This document shows, piece after piece, positions 54,184 through 62,796 of a stretch of DNA of 64,000 bases. This stretch comes from Sphingobium sp. EM0848. Lineage in GTDB: Bacteria; Pseudomonadota; Alphaproteobacteria; Sphingomonadales; Sphingomonadaceae. The stretch lies in NCBI RefSeq assembly GCF_013375555.1, contig NZ_JABXWB010000005.1:1796974-1860973 (forward strand), in the 5' to 3' direction. How positions within the stretch are numbered: position 1 is the stretch's first letter; each line of letters begins with the position of its first letter. The notes beneath the pieces are model-generated. The model had not been told where the DNA came from and did not search any database. It saw only the letters and a program-made list of their open reading frames with translations. A program made the position numbers and the translations under genes.

Positions 54184-54486
54184 TCACTTACCGTCGTCCA
54201 GCACCGTCATCACGCCCCGCACGCTGCTGTAGTTCGCCACGTCCCCGCCCAGTTCCGCCATGCGCGGGCTGCCGAAAGCCCGATCCATCGCTTCGCGCGA
54301 GGGGAAGTCGAACTCCACCACCATGCGCGCCGCCGGAGCCTGTCCAGCGATCTGCACCGGCCGGAACACGCGCACGGCTTGCACATCCGAACCCAATATC
54401 TCCTGCGCCAGCGGAATATGGCGGCTGAGGAAATAATGTTCGTCGAAGCGATCCCCCTCGGGATAGGTGTTGCGCAACGTCAGCAT
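54184..54486 (-). CDS. EthD-domain small protein
   Basis: The protein is 100 residues with a dimeric alpha/beta barrel look: LRNTYPEGDRFDEHYFLSRHIPLAQEIL and MVVEFDFPSREAMDRAFGSPRMAELGGDVANY. EthD proteins accompany P450 and other degradative systems in actinobacteria and sphingomonads. ATG 54486 follows GAGAGG. It follows the unknown and phosphotransferase genes on the same strand, with ten bases between. Confidence 0.85.
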   Translation of the reverse strand: MLTLRNTYPEGDRFDEHYFLSRHIPLAQEILGSDVQAVRVFRPVQIAGQAPAARMVVEFDFPSREAMDRAFGSPRMAELGGDVANYSSVRGVMTVLDDGK

Positions 54487-54496
54487 AGTCGTCCTC

Positions 54497-55480
54497 TCAT
54501 TCGGTTTGTTCATTGATCCACCAGCTTGCAGGGTCCAGCCCCAGCGTCGCCACGGAGGGCGGCAGGCCCGCATATTGCGAGGATTCCAGGATACCACTTC
54601 CCTCCCGCCCCTCGCAGCGGAAGCCCGCCGATGCATGGGTGACGAGCTTGCCATGGCCCATCGGCCAGGTACTCGACGGACCGAAGGTCCTGCCCGAGAG
54701 GTGAAAGACGCGTCCCTTGTCGTCGATCAGTTCCGCCTCGCATCCCGCCGGCGTGATCCAGTCGTCGCGGAAGCTGTACCCCATCTTCGATTCCGACTGG
54801 AGCCGCCCCAGCACCCCGTCCTTATAGACATAGCCCACCATCGACCGCGCGGGTCCGGTTGAGACGGGGATCGCTGTAATATAGAAATCCTCATCGAACA
54901 CGCAGAACAGCGAGCGTGACGCAGGCAGATGCTTGCGGCGCGCACCCCAGCTATGATCGCTGAAGCCCGCCGCGTCGATGGGAAATTCCCGACCGCGCCA
55001 CACACCCGTCCCCGTTGCCCGGCCCATGGCGTTATAATGTCCCTTGGCGATGGTCGCGCCGCCGACATTGAAGCTCATGGACAGCGGATGGCGGAAATTG
55101 CGCCACTCCAGCCGAAGTTGCAGTTCATCCGTATCGAGCGTCAACCCATAGCGCATCAGCGGCTCGATGGTGGTGACACTGGCGCCCGCGATCGTCGCTT
55201 CCAGCAGGTCGCCGGGTGGTAAAGGCTGATCCACCATCATCCGCCGGTCAGCCATCTCGTCACCGATCATGGTCCAGCTATAGAGATTGGCGACACCTTG
55301 ATTGGCATGCGCCCCGAAACGTATCCAGCAACCAAAGCGATCCGCCGCGCTCGCGAAGGTGAACAGCCCACTTTCTTGCCACCATTTGTCGTCAACTGGC
55401 GGATGGTTCGCATTGTCCGCAACGGTCGGCGGCGTGTCGAAATCGGCGGCCGGGATGACGGCCATTTCGCCTTCGTTCAT
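54497..55480 (-). CDS. Protein of unknown function (DHSWGAR-type, CrtC-like fold suspected)
   Basis: The protein is 327 residues, no signal peptide. WWQESGLFTFASAADRFGCWIRFG, FSDHSWGARRKHLP (about residues 175-188) and a beta-rich pattern recall the DUF7064/DUF7065-type proteins, related to hydroxyneurosporene synthase folds, often found in steroid or terpenoid loci. I cannot name its activity. It overlaps the phosphotransferase gene by four bases, so the two are made together. Confidence 0.72.
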   Translation of the reverse strand: MNEGEMAVIPAADFDTPPTVADNANHPPVDDKWWQESGLFTFASAADRFGCWIRFGAHANQGVANLYSWTMIGDEMADRRMMVDQPLPPGDLLEATIAGASVTTIEPLMRYGLTLDTDELQLRLEWRNFRHPLSMSFNVGGATIAKGHYNAMGRATGTGVWRGREFPIDAAGFSDHSWGARRKHLPASRSLFCVFDEDFYITAIPVSTGPARSMVGYVYKDGVLGRLQSESKMGYSFRDDWITPAGCEAELIDDKGRVFHLSGRTFGPSSTWPMGHGKLVTHASAGFRCEGREGSGILESSQYAGLPPSVATLGLDPASWWINEQTE

Positions 55481-56448
55481 GGCTCAACTCCCAAAGGCGG
55501 CAGGCGGTGCGGACCATCTCCCCGCGCATCGGCCAGCGCCTGTTCCAGCATCGCGCGCGTCCGGGCGGCACGTTCATCCGAGCTACCCGGTTCATTCGCC
55601 TGCCGTACCAGATTGGCAATAGTACAGCGCAGCATCACCAGCACAATGAAATAGCGCAGCCTGGCCGGATCAATCTCCATGCCGGTAGCGTGACGATAGG
55701 CCCCAAACCAGGGCACAATATCGCGGTCGAAACCCAGCATCGACACACGAAACCAGACCCAGGCGAGATCGTCATGCGGATCGCCCGCATGCGCCATTTC
55801 CCAATCGATAAAGCCAGTCAGGCGGCCACCTTCATGCATGAAATTGGTGGGGCCGGCATCGCCCTGCAACATCGCGGGCGGGCCATCGCTCGCCGGCACA
55901 TGCGCCTTCGCCCAGGCCAAGGCTTCGTCCACCAGGGCATGACGGGCGCACAGGTGTAAATAGGCTTCCTCATGATCGGCAAGATCGGCCAGCGTCGCAG
56001 CATCCTGCCTGTCCGGCACCGCAATCGGCAGACCGAGCCTACGCGGATCGAGCGCGTGTAGCGCAGCGAGCGCCCGACCAAAATCTTCTATGGTGGAGAG
56101 CCGTTCCTCCTCCCCGTCAAAGCTGAAATCGGCGCGACCGGCCAAGCGGTCCATCACGGTAAAATGCGCGGCGGCATCGCTATAATGGACAGCCGGAACC
56201 GGCGTGCCAACCGCATTCAGCGCAGCCAATGTGCGCGCTTCCCGCGTCAGATTGAACCGCGTGCCGAAAAAGGGACCGCGTCCCAGATCCTGAAGCGCGA
56301 CCAGCGGCAAGATGCGGCCATCTCGTTCCAGATCGAAAGTCCAGAACAGACGAGATGAACCGCCGGGAGGACGATGCAGATCATGCACCGTCCCGCCCAA
56401 CAGGCCTTCCAGACGCTCGACAAAGCCCAGCTCGTCGGTCTGCTGCAC
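55477..56448 (-). CDS. APH-family phosphotransferase (second copy)
   Basis: The protein is 323 residues. The catalytic loop reads LQGDAGPTNFM, with Gln where most members have His, and the metal motif IDWEMAHAGDPHDDLAW is intact. Sequence differs from the phosphotransferase at 33746, so it is not a recent duplicate. It is coupled to the DHSWGAR-type protein and starts three bases before the TonB receptor stop, suggesting a single mRNA. Confidence 0.85.
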   Translation of the reverse strand: MQQTDELGFVERLEGLLGGTVHDLHRPPGGSSRLFWTFDLERDGRILPLVALQDLGRGPFFGTRFNLTREARTLAALNAVGTPVPAVHYSDAAAHFTVMDRLAGRADFSFDGEEERLSTIEDFGRALAALHALDPRRLGLPIAVPDRQDAATLADLADHEEAYLHLCARHALVDEALAWAKAHVPASDGPPAMLQGDAGPTNFMHEGGRLTGFIDWEMAHAGDPHDDLAWVWFRVSMLGFDRDIVPWFGAYRHATGMEIDPARLRYFIVLVMLRCTIANLVRQANEPGSSDERAARTRAMLEQALADARGDGPHRLPPLGVEP

Positions 56449-56451
56449 GCC

Positions 56452-58797
56452 TTATCTGCCTCCCAGCTTGTAGCTGACCCTTAGCATGATCTGTCGGCCC
56501 CGATTAATCAACGCCAGCGTATCGGACGGCGTGGTGGTCGCCGTCCCTGTGCCGCTGCCGGTGAACACCTGATCGAGCGAACGGAAATAATAATATTTGT
56601 TGGTCAGGTTCTTACCCACGACGCCGATCGAAAAGCCCCGCGCATCGTCAAAATAGGTGATGTTGCCATCGACCAGCGCATAGCCCTTCTGCCAGCTATC
56701 GGGCTTGTTGGTTGCCTGACCGAAATAGCCGCTGGAATAGCTGGTATCCATCGAGACGGACAGATGTCGCTCTGAGTCAAAGGGAAGCGACGCGGTGAAG
56801 CCCCCCTGCAAACTCCAGTCCGGTGCACGGAACAGGCGCTGCCCCGACAGATCCTGCGCGGTGAAGGGACCGCCCGCCACGACCTGCTGCTGGCTACAGC
56901 CCTGTGCAATCGACTGGCCCGGATAGCAAGGGCCGGCAAAAGCCTTGTAGCGCGCATGATTGTAGGCGAGCCCCGTACGCAGCGTCAGAACATCGGTCGC
57001 GGCGAAGGTCGCCTCGAACTCCGCGCCCTTGATCCGTGCCTTACCCGCATTGACGACGACCTGATCGGAGCCGGTGCCATTCTCGCGCGGGATGGTGGCC
57101 GTGACCTGCAAACCGGTCGAGGTATAATCGTACAGCACCAGCCCCGTGCGCAACCGGTTGTCGAGCGCCAGTCCCTTGGCGCCAACCTCAAAGCCATGGA
57201 TCTTCTGCTGATCATAGGAACGGTCGTTGCGCGGATTGCCGGTACCCGCATTGAAGCCGCCCGAGAGGAAGCCGTGCTTATAACCGCCATAAAGGGTGAA
57301 CTTGTCGGTCGGCCGCCAGGTCAGCGTCCCTTCGGGCGAGAAATCATGCCATTTGCGCTCCGGCCGAACGGTCGGGATGAAGACGCCGTTCGGATCATAA
57401 TTGTCGAGATGCTTCTTTTCATCCGAATAGCGGCCACCGCCCGACAGTTCCAGCGTCGGCAAAATCTTGATGCTGAGCTGTCCGAAGGCCGACCAGGCCT
57501 TGCCGTTCTGGATATGCGTTTCATGCTGACCCAGGACAGTCGGCGCGGCAGCATTATACATGGTGCTCGCCACATGATAGAGTTTGGTGTCCTGATAATA
57601 GGCGCCGATCATGAAGTTGAACGCGCCTGAAAAATCGGAAGCCAGCCGCAATTCCTGACTATATTCGTCGGTGTTGAGCTTCTGATATCCGCCGGTGATC
57701 CGCGCTGCATGCGCCGGATCGGCCAGCACGAAGGATGATGAATGCGACGCCCGGATACCATAATAACCCGTCGCGGACGTCAGCGTCAGTGCGTCGCTCA
57801 GCTTATAATTCATCTCCAGACTGACCAGCGTCTGATCCTGATCGGCATAGGGGCGATCCGTGATGTTGGGATCGAATGCACTGAAATTAGGGCCTGAATC
57901 GGGACGGATCAGATTTTTATCCGCGCGGCAATCATCAATCCCTGGCGCCAGCTGATTGTAGCCGAGTGGGCAGGCGATGGCCTGCACCGCCGACTCCCCA
58001 CCCTCGGTCCGGACCGAACTGCGGCTGGCCTTGAGCTTGGCGTCGAACGGCCCGCCATTATCGAATTTCAACGTCAGGCGGCCGCCCCAATCCTTGTTGT
58101 GCGGCAGACGGATGCGATCGGGCGAATAGGGATTACCCTGCGGATAGACGTTCCGGAAATAGCCCGCCATATGCGATCCATAAAGCGCCAGACGGACACC
58201 CAGACTGTCGGTGATCGGCGTCGATACGTAACCGTCAAGCCGTCCTTCATCACCGATGAATTCATAACTGCCGTTGATCCCGGCTTCGAAATGGTCGCCC
58301 GGATCATTGGTGCGGATGACGATGATGCCGGCCGGACTGTTCTTGCCGAAATAGAGCGCCTGCGGACCTTTCAGCACTTCGACCTGCGCCATGTCGACTT
58401 CCGCCACGCGGCGGATATTGGCGCGGGACACCTGCAAACCGTCAACATTGAAGGACACGGCCTGGTCAGCAAAGGGATTGGCCTCCCCCACCCCGATACC
58501 ACGGATGATGACGATGCCGCCCTGCGGGTTGGCGCCGACTTCGGAGATCACCAGTTGCGGGACCGACTGGACGAGATTGTCCATGCTGACGATCCCCCGG
58601 CGCTGCAACTCGGCGCCGCCCACCACGCTGACCGCGACCGGCGTGCCAATCAACGTTTCCTCACGCCGCCGGGCGGTGACAACGATGTCTCCCGCGCTCG
58701 CCTGCTCGGGCTCAGGCGCCTGCTGGGCATAAGCCGATGTCGAAGTGAGCAGCGCGCCAATCAGCGCGGTCGTGGACAGGATGGATTTGGATTGCAT
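56452..58797 (-). CDS. TonB-dependent outer membrane receptor
   Basis: The protein is 781 residues from ATG 58797, preceded by GGGGGAG. Signal peptide (LSTTALIGALLTSTSAYAQ), TonB-box DIVVTARRREETLIGTPVAVSVV, plug (IIRGIGVGEANPFADQAVSFNVDGLQ, QALYFGKNSPAGIIVIRT) and a barrel ending IMLRVSYKLGGR. It resembles the receptor at 36876 in plug and C-terminus, suggesting related ligands. Confidence 0.94.
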   Translation of the reverse strand: MQSKSILSTTALIGALLTSTSAYAQQAPEPEQASAGDIVVTARRREETLIGTPVAVSVVGGAELQRRGIVSMDNLVQSVPQLVISEVGANPQGGIVIIRGIGVGEANPFADQAVSFNVDGLQVSRANIRRVAEVDMAQVEVLKGPQALYFGKNSPAGIIVIRTNDPGDHFEAGINGSYEFIGDEGRLDGYVSTPITDSLGVRLALYGSHMAGYFRNVYPQGNPYSPDRIRLPHNKDWGGRLTLKFDNGGPFDAKLKASRSSVRTEGGESAVQAIACPLGYNQLAPGIDDCRADKNLIRPDSGPNFSAFDPNITDRPYADQDQTLVSLEMNYKLSDALTLTSATGYYGIRASHSSSFVLADPAHAARITGGYQKLNTDEYSQELRLASDFSGAFNFMIGAYYQDTKLYHVASTMYNAAAPTVLGQHETHIQNGKAWSAFGQLSIKILPTLELSGGGRYSDEKKHLDNYDPNGVFIPTVRPERKWHDFSPEGTLTWRPTDKFTLYGGYKHGFLSGGFNAGTGNPRNDRSYDQQKIHGFEVGAKGLALDNRLRTGLVLYDYTSTGLQVTATIPRENGTGSDQVVVNAGKARIKGAEFEATFAATDVLTLRTGLAYNHARYKAFAGPCYPGQSIAQGCSQQQVVAGGPFTAQDLSGQRLFRAPDWSLQGGFTASLPFDSERHLSVSMDTSYSSGYFGQATNKPDSWQKGYALVDGNITYFDDARGFSIGVVGKNLTNKYYYFRSLDQVFTGSGTGTATTTPSDTLALINRGRQIMLRVSYKLGGR

Positions 58798-58948
58798 CAA
58801 ACGGACTCCCCCATTTTTCTGGTTCATCTGGCCAAGGGGGACCGTCCGGAAAAGCACGGCTTTCCACTCGATATCCTCTCCTGGCATCTTCTGTTATCGA
58901 TGACGCAGGACGCAGGATTTCCATCAGCGGAAAAGGTGATTTTTTTGC

Positions 58949-58981
58949 CGGGCGCCATTCTTTCAGGGAAAACGGCGCCCG
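58949..58981 (-). repeat. Stem-loop between the amidohydrolase and TonB receptor genes
   Basis: CGGGCGCC pairs with GGCGCCCG (58949-58956 and 58974-58981), seven bases after the amidohydrolase stop. T's lie on the wrong side for a canonical intrinsic terminator on this strand; it may act in mRNA processing or as weak termination. Confidence 0.4.
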
Positions 58982-58987
58982 AACCGA

Positions 58988-60733
58988 TTAACTCGCCTGG
59001 GCGAGCGGGGCGTAGCCGTCACCACGGACGAGACGTCCGGGCAAGGCTCCGGTCGGCGTCCCATCGCGATATGTGACCACGCCGCTTACAATCGTCGCAT
59101 CATAGCCATCGGCACGCTGATAAAGACGGCGCCCTCCCGCCGGCAGGTCGTGCGCCACGCGCGGTGCATGGAGCTTCACACCGGGCAGATCGATGATATT
59201 GACATCGGCCTTGTAGCCCACCGCAATCACGCCGCGATCGGTGAGACCCACCGTCTCTGCCGGAAGGCGGCTGAGCTGCGCCACTACCCATTCGATCGGG
59301 AAACGATAGGCTTCATCCACATCCCGCGCCCAGAAGGCCAGCACATAGGTCGGGAATCCCGCATCGCAGATCATGCCATAATGCGCGCCGCCATCACCCA
59401 GTCCCAGCACCGTGTCGGGATGGGTCATCATCGTATAGACCGGCTCCATCGTGCCGGACGAGAAATTGGCGCTGGGCAGATAGAGGATCGCATGCCCGTC
59501 CTGCTCCAGCAGTCGGTCATAGGCAAACTCCAGCGTGTTGACGCCCGCCGCCTTGGCCCTCTCGTCGAGCCGCATCTCCGGCGGCGGCATATAATCCGGC
59601 TCCTCGCCCAGCGCATACATGCTGCCGACCGCACCCAGCAGCATATCAACGATCGGCTGCTTGTCGGGTACCGGCTCCTCCGACAGGATGCGCGCCCGTA
59701 ATTCGGGATCACGCAGGCGCGCGACACGCTCCTCCAGCGGCAAGTCCTTGATCGCGATATAGCTCGGCCGGTTCATGATCGGATGCAGGCTGAGTTCCAG
59801 CCCCATCATCACCCCGACCGGCCGGGGAAAGACCTGCGCGCGGACCATGTAGCCCTTGGCATTGGCCGCCTCGGTCGCTTTCAGCATCCGGCGCCAGTTC
59901 TCCGGCCGATCCATCGTCTCGACCAGCGAGTAGGAGACGGGACGTTTGGCGGTCTCAGCAATGCGCTCGATCAGCGCCATCTCGTCCTCGGGCGACTCCG
60001 TCATCTCCGTGATGATCTGGAACACGCCCGCCCGCGCCTCACCCAGCCCCTTGGCGAGGGCCAGCACTTCATCCTTCGCCGTCTCGACACTGGGGGCCAG
60101 CTTGCCATTCTTGGCCCGATGGTTGAGCGAGCGGGAAGTAGAGACACCAACCGCCCCGGCCCGCACCGCCTCTGTCACGAGTGCAGCCATGCGCGTCCGG
60201 TCGATCTCGGTCGAGGCTTCATGGTTCGCTCCCCGCTCACCCATGACATAAACGCGCAGCGGCGAATGCGGCACCTGCATGGCGATGTCGATGTCATATG
60301 CACGCTGACCCAGAACATCGAGATATTCGGGGAAGCTTTCCCAGGTCCAGGGAATGCCGTTCGCCATCACGACTTCGGGAATATCTTCCACCCCCTCCAT
60401 CACGGTGATCAGCGTCTCATGATCCTCCGGCCGGCACGGCGCGAAGCCGACGCCGCAATTGCCGCCGACGATCGTGGTCACGCCATGATTGCTGGACGGC
60501 GCCAGCGTATTTTCCCAGGTCGCCTGCCCGTCATAATGGGTGTGCACGTCGATAAAACCGGGCGTCACATAGCGGCCGGTCGCGTCGATCACTTCAGCCG
60601 CCGTGCCGTCCAGATTACCCACCGCCACGATCAGTGATCCCTTGATCCCCACATCGGCGGCAAAGGGCGCCCCATCCCGACCATCCACCACCATACCGCC
60701 GCGAATGAGAATATCATAATCAGGCTTGCTCAT
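58988..60733 (-). CDS. D-aminoacylase-like amidohydrolase
   Basis: The protein is 581 residues. The metal-binding HTHYDG follows an alpha/beta barrel start (TPGFIDVHTHYDGQATWENTLAPSSNHGVTTIVGGNCGVGFAP) typical of N-acyl-D-amino-acid deacylases; GLGDGGAHYGMICDAG holds the late Asp/His. It hydrolyses amides or possibly lactones or cyclic imides. ATG 60733 follows GGAG and starts one base after the upstream amidohydrolase's stop, so they form an operon. Confidence 0.9.
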   Translation of the reverse strand: MSKPDYDILIRGGMVVDGRDGAPFAADVGIKGSLIVAVGNLDGTAAEVIDATGRYVTPGFIDVHTHYDGQATWENTLAPSSNHGVTTIVGGNCGVGFAPCRPEDHETLITVMEGVEDIPEVVMANGIPWTWESFPEYLDVLGQRAYDIDIAMQVPHSPLRVYVMGERGANHEASTEIDRTRMAALVTEAVRAGAVGVSTSRSLNHRAKNGKLAPSVETAKDEVLALAKGLGEARAGVFQIITEMTESPEDEMALIERIAETAKRPVSYSLVETMDRPENWRRMLKATEAANAKGYMVRAQVFPRPVGVMMGLELSLHPIMNRPSYIAIKDLPLEERVARLRDPELRARILSEEPVPDKQPIVDMLLGAVGSMYALGEEPDYMPPPEMRLDERAKAAGVNTLEFAYDRLLEQDGHAILYLPSANFSSGTMEPVYTMMTHPDTVLGLGDGGAHYGMICDAGFPTYVLAFWARDVDEAYRFPIEWVVAQLSRLPAETVGLTDRGVIAVGYKADVNIIDLPGVKLHAPRVAHDLPAGGRRLYQRADGYDATIVSGVVTYRDGTPTGALPGRLVRGDGYAPLAQAS

Positions 60734-60734
60734 G

Positions 60735-61961
60735 TCAGGCCGCTCCTTGCGTGACGGGCAGATTGTAGAGTTCGACCACATTATCGCGCAGGATACGCTT
60801 GCGCTGCGTGTCGGTCAGATTTTTCGTCTGGCGGGCGAGCATCTGCTGACTCCAGGGCCAGGTGGAGTCGCTGTGCGGGAAATCATTCGCCCACATCAAC
60901 TGCTTCTCGCCCATCATGTCGGCCGTCGAGAAGGCGATATAATCATCCTGAAAGGTTAGATAGACATTATCTCGAAAGAACTGACTCGGCATTTTCGACA
61001 TCTCGCCAATCTTCGCCCAGAAGCGATGGCGGTTGTAGAAATGATCCATGCGATACATGAAGTGGGGTGCCCAACCGGCATCCGCCTCGACACAGACCAG
61101 TTTCAGCTCGGGGAAGCGCTCGAAAATGCGTTCCCAGATGAACAGGCTAATCACATCCTGATTGGCGCGGATCAGCCCCTGGAACATGTTGGCCTTGGAC
61201 TTACCGCGCTGGCTGGCGACATGGCCGATGCCCGCACCCGCGTCACGCCCCGAGGTGAGAATATGGAAACTCAAGGGCAGCTTCAGATCAACCGCCGCCT
61301 GCCAGACGGGATCGAAGCGGGGATCATCATAGTCGAACTCGGTCGACGGGTCGCAGGGCATCATCACACCATGGAAACCCATTTCGCGGATGCGCCGGAA
61401 ATCCTCCACCGTTTCCTCGACCGAGCGCACCGCCGTCTGGCCGATGCCGAAAATCCGGTCGGGCGCGACGGACTGAAACTCCTGCAACCAGTGATTATAG
61501 GCGTTGAAGCAGGCGGTCTTGTAATCCGGGTCACGATGATTGCACAGCAGCATGCCCACCGTGGGATAGATGATCTCCCCGCCCACACCGTCGCGCTCCT
61601 GATCCGCGACGCGCGCCGTGCCGTCCCAGCCGCCCCGGTGCAGTTCCTCGAACGTCGCCTCGTCCAGCGTGATTTCCTTGGGATCAATGCCCGCAGCGGC
61701 GGTACCGGCGAGGGGAATTTTCATCTCCATGCCGTTAACGACAAAGACGTCACCGCCCTTCTCATTACGCTCGACGCGCGGCGCAATGTCCCGAAACTTG
61801 GGATCGATATAGTCGATATAGGTGTTCGGTGGCTCCGTGATATGCGAATCTGCCGAAATCGGCAAATAACCGAGAGGTTTCACCTCGTCATCGGCAGCCG
61901 CCGACACATGCACCGACGCGGCTTCAAAGGCGCTCCTGGACGCCTCGACTGCAATATCCAT
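60735..61961 (-). CDS. Family-2 amidohydrolase (metal-dependent hydrolase)
   Basis: The protein is 408 residues: ISADSHITEPP near residue 36, VVMPCDP-type strand, FHILTSGRDAG and WANDFPHSDSTWPWS with the late metal Asp. Such enzymes decarboxylate or hydrolyse ring and acyl intermediates. It is a paralogue of the product of 62797-63903. Operon with the D-aminoacylase-like gene; TetR lies just upstream on the same strand. Confidence 0.92.
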   Translation of the reverse strand: MDIAVEASRSAFEAASVHVSAAADDEVKPLGYLPISADSHITEPPNTYIDYIDPKFRDIAPRVERNEKGGDVFVVNGMEMKIPLAGTAAAGIDPKEITLDEATFEELHRGGWDGTARVADQERDGVGGEIIYPTVGMLLCNHRDPDYKTACFNAYNHWLQEFQSVAPDRIFGIGQTAVRSVEETVEDFRRIREMGFHGVMMPCDPSTEFDYDDPRFDPVWQAAVDLKLPLSFHILTSGRDAGAGIGHVASQRGKSKANMFQGLIRANQDVISLFIWERIFERFPELKLVCVEADAGWAPHFMYRMDHFYNRHRFWAKIGEMSKMPSQFFRDNVYLTFQDDYIAFSTADMMGEKQLMWANDFPHSDSTWPWSQQMLARQTKNLTDTQRKRILRDNVVELYNLPVTQGAA

Positions 61962-61982
61962 CCTCTATCCTTTCCTTGTATT

Positions 61983-62684
61983 TTATGGTGCGGTCTGCTC
62001 CCCAACGTGGAGTTCCCGAATCGAGAGCAGCAGTGACTGGATCAGCGTTTCCAGCTCCAGATCGAATAATGTGAGATGCGTCGCCGGCGCGGAGGCCCGC
62101 GCGGTGGCGAGATTGGGATAAAGTCGCCGGTCCAGTTGCAGATAGGCGGATTCCAGCGTTTCCCAGGACTCGTCCAGCGTCACATTGTAGAGCGCAACGC
62201 AGCCATTGATGAAACTGCCGAAAATGCGCGCCCATACGCGATGCAGCCCATGCGGCAGGCCACAGCGACGGAAGCCTTCATACATCTCCTCCTGAAAGCG
62301 CAACACTTCGGGCATGGTGGAATGATGGGCAAAGACCAGGAAGATGTCGGGATATTTGAGCGTCAGGTTGAACTGGTTGCGGAACACGGCGCGCAAGATG
62401 TCCGCCCCTTCCGTGATCTTGTCGAAATCCACCCAACTTACCTCGGTCTTGAACAGATGGGCGAGCAAGTGCCGCTCAATCTCCGCCTTGCCCGCGACAT
62501 GGTTGTAGATCGCCATGGCGGACACGCCGAGTTGCGCGGCAATTCCACGCACGCTGACCCGGTCGACGGAGGTCGCCAGCGCCAGATCGACGGCGGTCGC
62601 CAAAATGATATCGCGCGAAAGCCTGTCATCGCCCTTGGGTCGGCCACGACGACGCGTCCGGCGGTCATGTTCATCTCCGTCCAC
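61983..62684 (-). CDS. TetR family transcriptional regulator
   Basis: The protein is 233 residues. N-terminal helix-turn-helix DIILATAVDLALATSVDRVSVRGIAAQLGVSAMAIYNHVAGKAEI (about 25-70) and a TetR C-terminal domain. The gene precedes the two amidohydrolase genes on its strand by 21 bases and is divergent from the third, and so is placed to control all of them. The ATGTACAT palindrome at 62763-62770 is a likely target. Confidence 0.93.
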   Translation of the reverse strand: MDGDEHDRRTRRRGRPKGDDRLSRDIILATAVDLALATSVDRVSVRGIAAQLGVSAMAIYNHVAGKAEIERHLLAHLFKTEVSWVDFDKITEGADILRAVFRNQFNLTLKYPDIFLVFAHHSTMPEVLRFQEEMYEGFRRCGLPHGLHRVWARIFGSFINGCVALYNVTLDESWETLESAYLQLDRRLYPNLATARASAPATHLTLFDLELETLIQSLLLSIRELHVGEQTAP

Positions 62685-62724
62685 CCGGCGATCCTTTCCT
62701 TATTCTCAGGCCGCACGACTCAGC

Positions 62725-62754
62725 TTGACAGCCGTAATTAATCGCCTGCATAAT
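62725..62754 (+). promoter_or_regulatory. Sigma-70-like promoter for the amidohydrolase at 62797
   Basis: TTGACA (62725-62730), an 18-base spacer and CATAAT (62749-62754) match a housekeeping promoter. Transcription would start near 62760, inside the palindrome that follows. Confidence 0.55.
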
Positions 62755-62759
62755 CCCAA

Positions 62760-62771
62760 CATATGTACATG
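62760..62771. promoter_or_regulatory. Palindromic operator candidate for the TetR regulator
   Basis: CATATGTACATG contains the perfect palindrome ATGTACAT (62763-62770). Its place just after the -10 box is typical for a repressor site that blocks transcription start. Confidence 0.5.
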
Positions 62772-62796
62772 TAAATATAAAAGGAGAGTTGCCGTG

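Noticed and set aside
58949..58981. Rho-independent terminator for the D-aminoacylase-like gene
   Set aside because: The T-run lies on the opposite side for a minus-strand transcript, so it was listed only as a stem-loop.
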